NCBI GenBank assembly: GCA_040766885.1
Contig: JAXGPP010000015.1
Span: 124,001-188,000 of the forward strand
Length of the DNA stretch: 64,000 bases
Source: JAXGPP01 sp040766885
GTDB taxonomy: Bacteria; Planctomycetota; Planctomycetia; Pirellulales; Thermoguttaceae
Direction: 5' to 3'
The position numbers and the translations under genes were made by a program. Positions 16,683 to 25,801 of this stretch are shown piece by piece (position 1 is the first letter of the stretch; each line of letters begins with the position of its first letter). Under the pieces are notes generated by a model. That model worked only from the letters and a program-made list of their open reading frames with translations. It was not told the DNA's origin and did no database searches.

Positions 16683-17480
16683 TCAGGATCGTTTCACCAG
16701 GCGTGCGACGAGGAACTGGTGGTCGCGGCTGAAAAGCCGGCGGTAGCCCAAGAGGACGACCGCCACGGTTCCCAGCGAGGTGCCGGCGGCGATCAGGAAC
16801 ATGATCACGATCTGGTAGAGCACTGCCTGAAGCGGATCGACGCCCGCCAGGAGCTGACCGGTCATCATTCCGGGCAGGCTCACCACGCCCACGACCATCA
16901 TGGCATTGATGGTGGGAACCATACCAGTGCGCACCGCTTGCTGAATGGCTCCGCGGGCGGCTTCCCAGCGAGTGGCCCCAAGTGCGAGGAGCGTTTCCAC
17001 TTCGTCGCGCTTAGTGTCCAATTCCTCACCGAGCCGATCGAGGCCCAGCGAGATGCCGGTGAGCGTATTGCCGAGAATCATCCCCAGCAGCGGCACGGCG
17101 TATTGCGGCTGATACCACGGCTCGACCTGGACTACGGCCAGCAAAGCCACAGCCGTGACGAGCCACGAGCTCGACCAGACGCTCAGCAGACTATCGAGAT
17201 AGACGCCTCGGTACCGTCGCCCGGTGCGATTGACCGCGGCCAGGCCGGCAATCGAGGTCATTGTCAGGGTCAGCAGCGCGACGTAGGCCGGGTGGGCCGT
17301 AAAGATCCATTTCAGCACCAATCCGATCAGCAGGAGCTGGATGACGGTGCGAACCGAGGCGATCGCCAGGCGACGTTCGAGCCCCAGCCGCAATGCCATG
17401 GAGATCGCGCCGCTGGTAACGATCAGAGCCGCCGCCAGAGCGACTTGCCATGCGGAAAGCTGGATGTATTCGGCTTGCAT
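16683..17480 (-). CDS. fetB: ABC transporter permease FetB (UPF0014)
   Basis: The 265-residue integral membrane protein carries the UPF0014/FetB pattern: RTVIQLLLIGLVLKWIF, the conserved GMILGNTLTGISLGLDRL, then LALGATRWEAAR and GMVPTINAMMVVGVVSLPGMMTGQLL. FetAB in E. coli exports iron and helps under oxidative stress. Multiple hydrophobic segments fit an inner-membrane permease. It lies 36 bases after the ATPase gene in the same direction, so the two form an operon. Confidence 0.92.
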   Translation of the reverse strand: MQAEYIQLSAWQVALAAALIVTSGAISMALRLGLERRLAIASVRTVIQLLLIGLVLKWIFTAHPAYVALLTLTMTSIAGLAAVNRTGRRYRGVYLDSLLSVWSSSWLVTAVALLAVVQVEPWYQPQYAVPLLGMILGNTLTGISLGLDRLGEELDTKRDEVETLLALGATRWEAARGAIQQAVRTGMVPTINAMMVVGVVSLPGMMTGQLLAGVDPLQAVLYQIVIMFLIAAGTSLGTVAVVLLGYRRLFSRDHQFLVARLVKRS

Positions 17481-17516
17481 GGTATGGTGAGCGGGGGGCG
17501 GGGCGACGGGACAATA

Positions 17517-18197
17517 TTATTCGGAACGGTGCTCGAGCCGGCCGGCGTTCATGTGGAGCATCCGGTGGGCGATTCGGCCGGTCTGATCGGCGTCGTGGCT
17601 CACCCAGACGATTGCACGGGCGTCGTGGTCGGCTTCGATCCAGCGATCGATCAGCGCCTCAACTGCGGTGGACGATGCCGGGTCCAGCGCTGCCGTCGGC
17701 TCGTCGAGGAGAAGCACGCTGGGATCGAGTTGGATGGCGCGCAAGAGGGCGACCAGTTGCATCTCGCCGCCGGACAGGTTGCGCACGGGTTTGTCGAAGA
17801 AGGTGCGGTCGCGACCAAGATCATCAAGCCATTGTTCAATCCGGCTCCGATCGAACCGGGCTTTACCGTGCACCCGGAGCGAGAACGGCCGGCGCAATGC
17901 CTGCTCGACTGTCTCGGCCAGCAAAGCAGGTCGCTGGTGCAGGTAGACGACATGGCGGCGGTAGCCGGGAACGGCGTCATGGCTGATGCCCTGTCCTTTC
18001 CAGCGGACTTCGCCGCCGTCAATGGCATCGAGCAAGGCGAGAGCCCGCAAGAGAAGCGTCTTTCCGGCACCCGACGGTCCGGCCACCGCCAGACGGTCGC
18101 CGGGCCGGATGGCAATTGACGCGCCATCGAGCAGTCGGCGCTCCCGGTTGGGGTGCAACCGCATGAGGCGGTCAGCGGAGACGAGCGGTGTGGGCAT
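17517..18197 (-). CDS. fetA: ABC transporter ATP-binding protein FetA-like
   Basis: This 226-residue ATPase has Walker A GPSGAGKTLLL, signature LSGGEMQLVALLRAI, Walker B VLLLDEPTAALD and the H-loop VSHD. Its small size and place directly before fetB identify it as the FetA partner of an iron-export type transporter. ATG 18197 was chosen by family length. The frame continues upstream to 18275 without a better start. No Fe-S cluster or regulator gene is adjacent. Confidence 0.88.
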   Translation of the reverse strand: MPTPLVSADRLMRLHPNRERRLLDGASIAIRPGDRLAVAGPSGAGKTLLLRALALLDAIDGGEVRWKGQGISHDAVPGYRRHVVYLHQRPALLAETVEQALRRPFSLRVHGKARFDRSRIEQWLDDLGRDRTFFDKPVRNLSGGEMQLVALLRAIQLDPSVLLLDEPTAALDPASSTAVEALIDRWIEADHDARAIVWVSHDADQTGRIAHRMLHMNAGRLEHRSE

Positions 18198-18809
18198 GCG
18201 GGTACAAGAAAGGCGGCGGCCAGCCTGCGCACCGGCCTCAAAGCGCGGCCCAGGGGGCGGGACCTGGGAGAGCAAAATCCAGGCAGCGCTAGGTCACGAC
18301 ACGGTGCCCCCCGAGTACCGGGTGCGCGTGCCGACAACTGCCGACTTCGCTCGCGCGCTTTCGTGAGGCCTGTCCTAGCCAGCGGTCTGGCCCATCCTCA
18401 GGATGCCGGGCACGAGAGTCACACCGAAGAGCTGCGGGCTCACTCGACGGTGCGGGGCCGACCATGGTCGAGCAGGCTGGCCGCCTTACTGACCGAAACA
18501 AATTCGTATTCCAAAGGGGGGCTAGCGTCACAACTCTCAGCGACAGCGTGCAACGCAGGCCACTCTTAAACGGCAACTCCCGGCAAGCAACTCCCCCGGC
18601 TCGAATAAACGGAGCGGGGGATTAGCAGTGAGTTTACCGAATCTGCGGCTTGGTTCAAGCAGTGCGGCGGACGCTGCGTGCGAGATACCCCTTGAAGGGG
18701 GAGTGGCATCTTGTCGCCTCAGAGGCGGTATGCGAGAATCGAGATGCTCGCATGGGGCCTGTATGGTGCTGCCTCATATTCGAGCGGTACTGGCAGGAGC
18801 AAAGAAGCG
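18198..18809. other. Long non-coding stretch between fetA and groES
   Basis: About 610 bases without a convincing gene. It must hold the divergent promoters of fetA and groES. No CIRCE element (TTAGCACTC-N9-GAGTGCTAA) was found. One hairpin is visible at 18592-18621. Short open frames here have no protein-like composition. Confidence 0.6.
18592..18621. promoter_or_regulatory. Hairpin in the groES leader region
   Basis: TCCCCCGGCTC pairs with GAGCGGGGGA, with one bulged base and a 9-base A-rich loop. It lies about 190 bases before groES and is not followed by a T-run. It may be the fetA-side boundary or a regulatory structure. No family is recognised. Confidence 0.35.
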
Positions 18810-19097
18810 ATGAAGTTGGTCCCTTTAGGCGAGAAAGTCGTGGTCCGGCGGGTTGACGCAGATGCGGTCACCGCAGGCGGCATCGTGCTGCCCGACATGG
18901 CCCGACAGAAGCCGGAGCAGGGACGCGTGCTGTCGGTGGGCGATGGACGCCTCTTGCCAGATGGCAGCCGCGCCCTTCCGCAGGTTGTCGAAGGAGATCG
19001 GGTGCTATTCACCCGATATGCTGGGTCGGAAGTGGTGATCGACGGAGAGGAACTTCTGATCCTCGACGAAGGGGAAATTCTCGCCGTGCTGGCCTGA
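18810..19097 (+). CDS. groES: Co-chaperonin GroES
   Basis: The 95-residue protein shows the GroES fold: LVPLGEKVVVRRVDADAVT, the mobile loop TAGGIVLPDMARQKPEQGRV, then VVEGDRVLFTRYAGSEVVID and GEELLILDEGEILAVL. It caps the GroEL chamber. ATG 18810 follows AGGAG at about 12 bases. No groEL follows, so it is a stand-alone copy that must pair with a groEL elsewhere. Planctomycetes often carry several groES/groEL copies, so it may not be the only one. Confidence 0.95.
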   Translation: MKLVPLGEKVVVRRVDADAVTAGGIVLPDMARQKPEQGRVLSVGDGRLLPDGSRALPQVVEGDRVLFTRYAGSEVVIDGEELLILDEGEILAVLA

Positions 19098-19267
19098 TGG
19101 CCCGGCGGTCGGGTGCCGCGACGTCAGGGGGGAGCTAGAATCAGAATAGCGTGGTTCTCGATGGCCGCCTGGCCATCCGCGAGCCCATCAGCCGCGTGTC
19201 GCCGCTACGAGCGGTCCTCTCGGCTGTCACCGCTGCCTCCAACCGTCAGCCTCTGAGAGCACCTGCC

Positions 19268-20398
19268 ATGGGTTCTTGCCGCCCCTTCTGCAGTTCGGCC
19301 GCTTTGGCACTCGCGATCGCGATCCTGGTTAGCCCCGTTCCACATTCGGCGATTGCCGCCGAAACGTCGCCCGCGGAGGAATACCGCGCGTATCAACAGG
19401 CCGTCGACCGCGCGGCGAGCTATCTGGCTCAGGCCCAAGGGGCCGACGGGGCGTACGCCGCGCCGGGAGTGACTTCAGTGGTCACCACCGGGCTATTGCG
19501 GAACGGCCGCAGCGCCGACGATCCGCTTGTGGCTCGCAGCCTGAAGTACCTCGAAGGCATGGTTCAGCCGAACGGTGGAATCTATCAACCGGATTCGCTG
19601 TACCGCAACTATGAGACTTGCCTGGCGATGCTCTGCTTCACCGAGGCCAATCGCGACGGCCGTTACGATGAACTGCTGAAGAACGCCGACCGGTTCATCA
19701 AGCAGGAACAATGGGACGAGTCGGAAGGGCACGACCGCAGCAGCATGTACTACGGTGGCGCCGGCTACGGCAGGCATGAGCGGCCCGATCTGTCGAATAC
19801 CCAATTTCTGATCGAAGCGCTCAAGGCCGCAGGGAACGGACCGGACGACGAGGCAATGCAGAAGGCACTCGTGTTCGTGTCGCGATGCCAGAATCTGGAG
19901 ACCGAACACAATACGACCGACTTCGCACGGACGAATCCCGATGGCGGCTTCTATTACACGATCGCGGCCGGCGGAAGCAGCATGGCGGGCGAGACTCCCG
20001 AAGGGGGTCTGCGGAGCTATGGGTCGATGACCTATGCGGGCCTGAAGAGCATGATCTATGCCGGCGTGGGGCCGGACGATCCGCGGGTCAAGGCGGCCTT
20101 CAACTGGATCCGCAAACACTACGATCTGGAAACCAATCCGGGCATGGCAGATAACGGGCTGTATTACTACTACCACACGTTCGCCAAGGCTCTCAACGCG
20201 ATGGGCGTCGACCAGATAGAGGACGCCGACGGCGTGAAACACGACTGGCGGCGCGAGCTTCGCCAGGAACTGTTGAGCCGGCAACGGCCCGATGGCTCGT
20301 GGGTCAACGAGAACCCGCGTTGGATGGAGGGGGAACCCAGCCTGGTAACGGGTTACGCGCTGTTGGCCCTATCCTACTGCCGGCCCGCAGAGAGGTGA
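19268..20398 (+). CDS. Secreted prenyltransferase/squalene-cyclase-like repeat protein
   Basis: This 376-residue protein has a signal peptide (SSAALALAIAILVSPVPHSAIA), then repeats of the alpha/alpha-toroid type seen in squalene cyclases and prenyltransferase beta subunits: RAASYLAQAQGADGAYA, ARSLKYLEGMVQPNGGIY, ADRFIKQEQWDESEG, LLSRQRPDGSWVNENPRW. The catalytic DXDD motif of hopene cyclases is not seen, so an enzymatic cyclase role is unlikely. A binding or scaffold role outside the cytoplasm fits better. ATG 19268 starts the signal peptide. The frame is open from 19151. Confidence 0.8.
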   Translation: MGSCRPFCSSAALALAIAILVSPVPHSAIAAETSPAEEYRAYQQAVDRAASYLAQAQGADGAYAAPGVTSVVTTGLLRNGRSADDPLVARSLKYLEGMVQPNGGIYQPDSLYRNYETCLAMLCFTEANRDGRYDELLKNADRFIKQEQWDESEGHDRSSMYYGGAGYGRHERPDLSNTQFLIEALKAAGNGPDDEAMQKALVFVSRCQNLETEHNTTDFARTNPDGGFYYTIAAGGSSMAGETPEGGLRSYGSMTYAGLKSMIYAGVGPDDPRVKAAFNWIRKHYDLETNPGMADNGLYYYYHTFAKALNAMGVDQIEDADGVKHDWRRELRQELLSRQRPDGSWVNENPRWMEGEPSLVTGYALLALSYCRPAER

Positions 20399-20486
20399 GC
20401 CGGCCACAGCCGATGCGCGGCAACCGAGGCGTCGAGGCCGGCGGTTCGGCCAGGCGAGGTCCTTCCATCGATGGAGCCAGAAGATC

Positions 20487-21947
20487 ATGACGCGCTGGCG
20501 TAGCGGGTGGGTCATCGGCTGGCTGGTGCTCGGCGTCCCGATTGCGGTCCTGGCCCAATCGCCGGTCAATCGGCGGCATACCGAAACCCAGTTGGGTCCG
20601 TTTCCGCCCGAGGTGTACGACTCGGCGCGGATCAGTCCCGACGGGCGGCACCTGGCATACGTGGCGAACAGCGAAAACGGCCAGGCCGTGATACTCGATG
20701 GCTCACGGCAGCCGGTCTACGACGGCGTGGACGCACTGGAGTTCAGCCCCAACAGCCGCCGTCTGGCCTATGCGGCCCGGCGAGGCCAGGACTGGGTCCT
20801 TGCCGTCGACGGCCGCGAGCAAGGGCCGTATCGCCGCGTCGGCCCGCCGGTTTTCAGTCCGGACAGCATCCATCTGGCCTGCGTGGTGCTGCTGGAGGAT
20901 GACCGGCGCGCCGTTATCGTCAATGGCCAGCCCGGTTCGCCCTGCGATCTGGTGTTCGAAGGAGTGCTCGTCTTCAGCCCCGACAGCCGACGACTGGCGT
21001 ACGGCATGCAAAGGCAGGGGCAATGGTGGGTGGTCGAAGTTCCCGTTCCGGAAGCGGTCTCTCCCCTGGGCGATCAACCGGTCGGCGCCGGTGCCTCTGA
21101 ACCGCCGAGCGCGGAAGAAACGACTCCGCGCGAGTACGGGCCGTACGATTTCATCGGCTCGGCCACGGGTATTCAGTTCAGCCCGGACGGTGCACGCCTG
21201 GCGTTTGCCGCGCTGGTGAACGGGAAATGGTCCGTGGCGTTGAACGGTGAAACAGAGGCGACCTTCGACAACCTTGGCAGCCTTGCTTTCAGCCCCGACG
21301 GCCAGCGACTGGCCTGCGCAGCCCAATCGGCGGGACAATGGCAATTGGTCGTCGATGGCAAGCCGCAGAAAGCGTACGGCTCGATCGTCGATGAATCGAT
21401 CACCTGGAGCCCGAACGGCGGTCGACTGGCCTACGTGGCCCAGGCGGGCAAGAGTTGGCTACTGGTCGTCGACGGCAAGGAAGGCAAACCCTACGACGAC
21501 ATCGGGGAAATCAAGTTCAGCCGCGACGGCCGATCGCTGGCTTACGTGGCGAAATCGGGCGCGGCGGAGATGGTGGTGCTGAACGGCCAGGAGGAACGCC
21601 CGTTTGATCGCATCGGCAGCGGCACCTTGGAATTCAGCCCCGGCGGGAGACTGGCCTACATCGCCAACACAGGAAACGTTTCCTTCGCTGTGGTCGACGG
21701 CAAGCGCAAGTCGCGCTATGATCTGGTGGGCTATTTGACCTTCACACCCGACGGCAGCCGAACGGTATACATCGCCGTGAGTGGCGACGAAGCGTTCACC
21801 GTTGTCGACGACCGTGAGGCCGCCCACCGCTATGAAGGCGTATGGAACGTCCGCGGGCGGAAGCTCCTCTTCGACACCCGAAGACGCTTCCACTACATGG
21901 CGGTCAAAGACGGCAGCATGTATCTGGTGGAAGAAGAGATCGAATAA
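20487..21947 (+). CDS. Secreted beta-propeller repeat protein
   Basis: The 486-residue protein starts with a signal peptide (GWVIGWLVLGVPIAVLA). The rest is a regular series of about eight TolB/WD40-like blades with the recurring pattern FSPDGxRLAYxA...VVDGKxxxxYD, for example SPDGRHLAYVANSENGQ and SRDGRSLAYVAKSGAAE. Such propellers usually bind proteins or ligands in the periplasm. It follows the toroid-repeat protein by 88 bases in the same direction and precedes the dehydrogenase by 25, so the three may be co-transcribed. No enzymatic residues are apparent. Confidence 0.85.
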   Translation: MTRWRSGWVIGWLVLGVPIAVLAQSPVNRRHTETQLGPFPPEVYDSARISPDGRHLAYVANSENGQAVILDGSRQPVYDGVDALEFSPNSRRLAYAARRGQDWVLAVDGREQGPYRRVGPPVFSPDSIHLACVVLLEDDRRAVIVNGQPGSPCDLVFEGVLVFSPDSRRLAYGMQRQGQWWVVEVPVPEAVSPLGDQPVGAGASEPPSAEETTPREYGPYDFIGSATGIQFSPDGARLAFAALVNGKWSVALNGETEATFDNLGSLAFSPDGQRLACAAQSAGQWQLVVDGKPQKAYGSIVDESITWSPNGGRLAYVAQAGKSWLLVVDGKEGKPYDDIGEIKFSRDGRSLAYVAKSGAAEMVVLNGQEERPFDRIGSGTLEFSPGGRLAYIANTGNVSFAVVDGKRKSRYDLVGYLTFTPDGSRTVYIAVSGDEAFTVVDDREAAHRYEGVWNVRGRKLLFDTRRRFHYMAVKDGSMYLVEEEIE

Positions 21948-21972
21948 ACCCAGCCGGAGGTCAACCGGTTCG

Positions 21973-23025
21973 ATGCGCGTCGCCAAGTTCACGGCACTGA
22001 AGCAGATCGAGATCGTCGAGGAATCTGAACCGAGCATCGAGCAGCCCGACGAGGTGCTCGTGCGAATCGACCGCGTAGGCGTTTGCGGATCGGACGTGCA
22101 CTACTACCTCGACGGGCGGATCGGCAACCAGGTGCTCCACTATCCGGCGGACCTGGGCCACGAGTGCTCGGGGACGATCGAGAGGACGGGGGAGAACGTA
22201 GCGGCGCTGCACCCGGGGGATCGGGTGGCGATCGATCCGGCTTTCGTTTGCGGCGTCTGCGATCAGTGCCTGGCCGGGCGGGCAAACACGTGCCGGCGGC
22301 TGCAATTCATGGGCTGCCCGGGCGAAGCGCCGGGAGCGGTGGCCGAATACCGGGTGCTGCCGGCCCGCAATTGCTTTCGCATCCCCGACTCGATGACGCT
22401 TGACGAGGCGACGATCGTGGAACCGCTCACAATTGGCTATCACACGCTCCGGCTGGGCGGGCTGCAGCCGGGAGCGAAGGCCGCGATTTTCGGGGCGGGC
22501 CCGATCGGGCTCAGCACGCTCCTGCTGGCGAAGCCTTGGGCGGGTGGGCTTGTTACCACCTATGTCACGGACCTGCTCGACGAGCGACTGGCAGTGGCGC
22601 GGCGCTGCGGAGCCGACTGGACGGGCAATCCGCGCCGAGATGACGTCGTCGCGACCATTCTCCGCGAAGAACCGCGCGGCGTCGACGTCGTGTTCGAGTG
22701 CTCGGGCGATCCGGCGTGCCTCGACCAGGCGATGCATCTGCTTGCCCCCGGGGGCACCCTGGTGATGGTGGGCATCCCGGCGGCCGAGACGGTCGCCTTT
22801 GATCCCCACGTCATGCGGCGGAAGGAGCTGACATTCAAGAATGTCCGCCGGCAGAACGACTGCACGGCCGCGGTACTCGAGTGCATGGGAAAGGACGGGT
22901 TCGACCCCAGCCCGCTGCTGACGCATCGGTTTCCGCTGGCGCAGATCCACGAGGCATTTGAACTGGTCGCCGGCTATCGCGACGGTGTCATCAAGGCAGT
23001 GATCGACATCTCGGGGGCCGACTGA
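21973..23025 (+). CDS. Zinc-dependent alcohol/polyol dehydrogenase
   Basis: This 350-residue medium-chain dehydrogenase has the catalytic zinc motif region VGVCGSDVHYY and GHECSG, the structural zinc cysteines in CGVCDQCLAGRANTC, and a Rossmann motif GAGPIGLSTLL. It is closest in look to sorbitol/threonine dehydrogenases, which oxidise a secondary alcohol with NAD+. ATG 21973 has GGAGG about 13 bases upstream. The frame is open from 21781, inside the preceding gene. Its place just before a sugar transporter suggests a polyol or sugar-derived substrate. The exact substrate is unknown. Confidence 0.9.
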   Translation: MRVAKFTALKQIEIVEESEPSIEQPDEVLVRIDRVGVCGSDVHYYLDGRIGNQVLHYPADLGHECSGTIERTGENVAALHPGDRVAIDPAFVCGVCDQCLAGRANTCRRLQFMGCPGEAPGAVAEYRVLPARNCFRIPDSMTLDEATIVEPLTIGYHTLRLGGLQPGAKAAIFGAGPIGLSTLLLAKPWAGGLVTTYVTDLLDERLAVARRCGADWTGNPRRDDVVATILREEPRGVDVVFECSGDPACLDQAMHLLAPGGTLVMVGIPAAETVAFDPHVMRRKELTFKNVRRQNDCTAAVLECMGKDGFDPSPLLTHRFPLAQIHEAFELVAGYRDGVIKAVIDISGAD

Positions 23026-23315
23026 GGCGAGAAAACTCGCCGAAAACCTCGTCAAGCGAGCCCGCCGGTGCGTGATCGGCGACAGCATCCAAATGAGCGC
23101 GTGCCGGGACGCACGGCCTTCAAGCCGGCATTCGCCGGCCGCGGCGTCGAAAGCAACGCAACCAGAGGAGTTGAGGTCCCCGTCCCTGGTGCGCGCCCCC
23201 CTGCCCTGCCCCGTCGACGCGCTTGAGGCCTGCGGGACGCGCCGGTATGTTATGGGTGGCTGATCCCGGGGATCTGTCCGCCGGCACCGAAGCCCATGAT
23301 CGAAGGAAAGCGACG

Positions 23316-24284
23316 ATGAGACTGCTTGGCTTGACTACGGCTGTGCTCGCTCTGTTCATCTCTGGTTGCGAGGCGCAACGGGCGGACGGGCCGGCGGGAT
23401 CCGCCGGGGGTCCGAGCGAAGCGGCGGCAGTGATTGGGGTCTCGGTGCTCACCTTCGCCAATCCGTTCTTTCACGAGATCGCCGCCGCGGTAACCGAGGA
23501 GGCCGCCACGCACGGCTACAGCGTGATCGTGGCCGACGGCGAGAATGATCCGGTGAAGCAGGATCAGCAGGTCGACGACTTCATCACCAAGCAGGTCGAC
23601 GCAATCATCCTCTGTCCTTGCGATTCACGGGCGGTGGGAGCATCGATCGTGAAAGCCAACCGGGCAGGCATCCCGGTCTTTACGGCCGACATCGCGTCGC
23701 TGGCCGACCAGGGCGAGGTCGTCTGCCATGTTGCCACCGACAACTACGGCGGCGGCAAAGCAGCGGGTGAAGCGGTTATCGAAGCCATCGGCGGAAAGGG
23801 AAAAGTCGCGGTGATCGATTTTCCGATGGTCGAATCGGTGATCCAGCGGACGACCGGATTCCACGAGGTGGTCGACAAGCTGCCGGAGATCAACGTCGCA
23901 GCCACACTGCCCGGAGGGGGCGAAAAGCGTCAATCGTCGGAGGCCGCTGAGGACATCCTGCAAACGCATCCGGATCTGAATGCGTTCTTCTGCATCAACG
24001 ATCCCTCGGCCCTTGGCGTGATCACTGCCGTGGAGAAGGCGGGCAAGTCGGCGCAGATCAAGATCATCGGCTTCGACGCCCAGCCCGAAGCGCGGCGGGC
24101 CGTCGCGGAAGGGCGACTCTATGCGACGATCGTCCAGTATCCCGACAAGATCGGGCGAACCGTCGCCGACGCCGTCCACAAGCATCTTACCGGCCAGGAG
24201 GTCGAGGCGGAAATCCTGATTCCGGTATCGATCTATCGAAAAGCTGACGCCGACAACGATCCGACGTTGAAGTCGGGCGACTGA
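23316..24284 (+). CDS. Ribose-type sugar-binding lipoprotein (ABC transporter)
   Basis: The 322-residue protein has a lipoprotein signal ending LFISGC, then a type-1 periplasmic binding fold of the RbsB class: GVSVLTFANPFFHEIAAAV, the NxxxQ-type region PVKQDQQVDDFITKQVDAII, and CHVATDNYGGGKAAGEAVIE. It should capture a pentose, hexose or polyol for the permease that follows 82 bases downstream. ATG 23316 has AAGGA eight bases away. A 290-base gap precedes it, where the transporter promoter probably lies. Confidence 0.92.
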   Translation: MRLLGLTTAVLALFISGCEAQRADGPAGSAGGPSEAAAVIGVSVLTFANPFFHEIAAAVTEEAATHGYSVIVADGENDPVKQDQQVDDFITKQVDAIILCPCDSRAVGASIVKANRAGIPVFTADIASLADQGEVVCHVATDNYGGGKAAGEAVIEAIGGKGKVAVIDFPMVESVIQRTTGFHEVVDKLPEINVAATLPGGGEKRQSSEAAEDILQTHPDLNAFFCINDPSALGVITAVEKAGKSAQIKIIGFDAQPEARRAVAEGRLYATIVQYPDKIGRTVADAVHKHLTGQEVEAEILIPVSIYRKADADNDPTLKSGD

Positions 24285-24366
24285 CGGCCAACGCAAAGCG
24301 AAAAAGCATATCGCCCGTCGTTCACCAGGATTCCGAGCCACGCCCTTCCTGACGCCTTGACGCCGC

Positions 24367-25707
24367 ATGTTCCGCCGGCTTAGCACCGCCCTGCCCTCCC
24401 GCGTGTTCTCCGAGTACGGCATGCTTGGCGTGCTGCTGTTGCTCTGTGTGGCGTGCTCGCTGGGCACGATCCAGCAGCGGCATCCGCGCGGCCAGCAGGC
24501 GGCGGAGATCGTAGGCCGAAAGATCCGCCGCGAGGCCCAGCCCAACGCCCACGTGGTGATTGTGGCCGAGGATGAAATCTATGTCAGGTCGCTCGCCCGG
24601 TTGCTCGAGCAAGAGGGCCTGACGAACGTCGACGCGCTCGCCGGCAACGTGCGCCAGATGCGCCGCGGCCTCGAAACGATCATCGCCCGGGGCGACGTTC
24701 CGGACGTTCTGGCTACCACGCGCGCGACCCGATTGATGGTCGACGATGTGCGGCGGAGCACACCGGCGATAAGCGCAACGCCGGTATACTTCGCCGAGAG
24801 CTACTGGTGGCCCACATTTCTCACCCGGAGCAATCTGCTCAATGTCGCCAACCGCAATGTGGTGATCGGGGTGATCGCCGTCGGCATGACCATGGTCATC
24901 ATCACGGGTGGCATCGATCTATCGGTGGGACGGCTGGTCGCACTATCGGCAGTGGTCGCCGCGAAGCTGATCGTGGCCTGGGGCGGCAGCAGCGTCTCAG
25001 CCGCGGCGATGCTGGCGGCCAGCCTGGCAGCGATCGGTCTGTGCGGACTGATTGGGGGGATGGCGGGCTTTGCGATCACGCGGTTCAAGATTCCGCCGTT
25101 TATTGCCACGCTGGCCGTAATGTGGGTGGCCGACGGAGTGGCGTATATCCTGTCGGGCGGCAAATCGATTTCCGACGTTCCCACGTCCTACGATTGGCTG
25201 GGCATGGGCAAGACGGTGGCCTCGATTCCGAACACGCTGGTGTTGATGGCGATCGTCTACGCCATCGGCCACGTGGTCATGTCGCGCACCCGGTTCGGAC
25301 GGCACATCTACGCCATCGGCGGGAACCGCCAGGCGGCGAAGCTTTCAGGAATCCGAGTCAACCGGGTACTGATGCTGGTCTATACCATCTCGGCCGCCGG
25401 CGCCGGCCTGGGGGGCGTCATGTTGGCCTCGCAGTTCCGCAGCGGCGTGGCCAACTACGGGGCGATGTACGAACTGAAGGCTATTGCCGCGGTGGTAGTC
25501 GGCGGCACCAGCCTGGCAGGCGGTGAGGGAAAGATCCTCGGCACGCTGATCGGGGTGCTGATCATCGCCGTGGTGCAGAATGCCATGAATCTGCTCGAAA
25601 TCGGCAGTTACGCCCAGAACGTCGTGCTGGGACTGATCGTGCTCACGGTGGTGCTTCTCGACACCGTGAAGCGGCACGGTTGGCGGAGGCTGTGGCAACC
25701 GGAGTAG
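24367..25707 (+). CDS. Ribose-type ABC permease with an inserted alpha/beta domain
   Basis: The 446-residue protein has one N-terminal membrane segment (about residues 17-35). An insert of some 100 residues follows, with an alpha/beta pattern (HVVIVAEDEIYVRSLARLLE, then GDVPDVLATTRATRLMV). The usual RbsC core comes next: NVVIGVIAVGMTMVIITGGI, GIDLSVGRLVALS, then AIAAVVVGGTSLAGGEGKILG. Classical RbsC is about 320 residues, so the insert is the oddity. By topology it should face the periplasm. No sugar-transporter ATPase (RbsA type) is found nearby, so the ATPase must be encoded elsewhere. Confidence 0.9.
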   Translation: MFRRLSTALPSRVFSEYGMLGVLLLLCVACSLGTIQQRHPRGQQAAEIVGRKIRREAQPNAHVVIVAEDEIYVRSLARLLEQEGLTNVDALAGNVRQMRRGLETIIARGDVPDVLATTRATRLMVDDVRRSTPAISATPVYFAESYWWPTFLTRSNLLNVANRNVVIGVIAVGMTMVIITGGIDLSVGRLVALSAVVAAKLIVAWGGSSVSAAAMLAASLAAIGLCGLIGGMAGFAITRFKIPPFIATLAVMWVADGVAYILSGGKSISDVPTSYDWLGMGKTVASIPNTLVLMAIVYAIGHVVMSRTRFGRHIYAIGGNRQAAKLSGIRVNRVLMLVYTISAAGAGLGGVMLASQFRSGVANYGAMYELKAIAAVVVGGTSLAGGEGKILGTLIGVLIIAVVQNAMNLLEIGSYAQNVVLGLIVLTVVLLDTVKRHGWRRLWQPE

Positions 25708-25801
25708 GGCGGGAGCACCATTGACCAAGTACCAATGACCAGGCGCCAATGACCGATGTCGGAGAACTGAAGCGAGTTCCACCCATGAAGGACGCTTTGC
25801 C

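Noticed and set aside
16650..18119. An open frame of about 490 codons on the plus strand
   Set aside because: It is the antisense shadow of fetA and fetB, both of which are well supported.
18198..18809. CIRCE/HrcA operator before groES
   Set aside because: No TTAGCACTC-N9-GAGTGCTAA or close variant was found.
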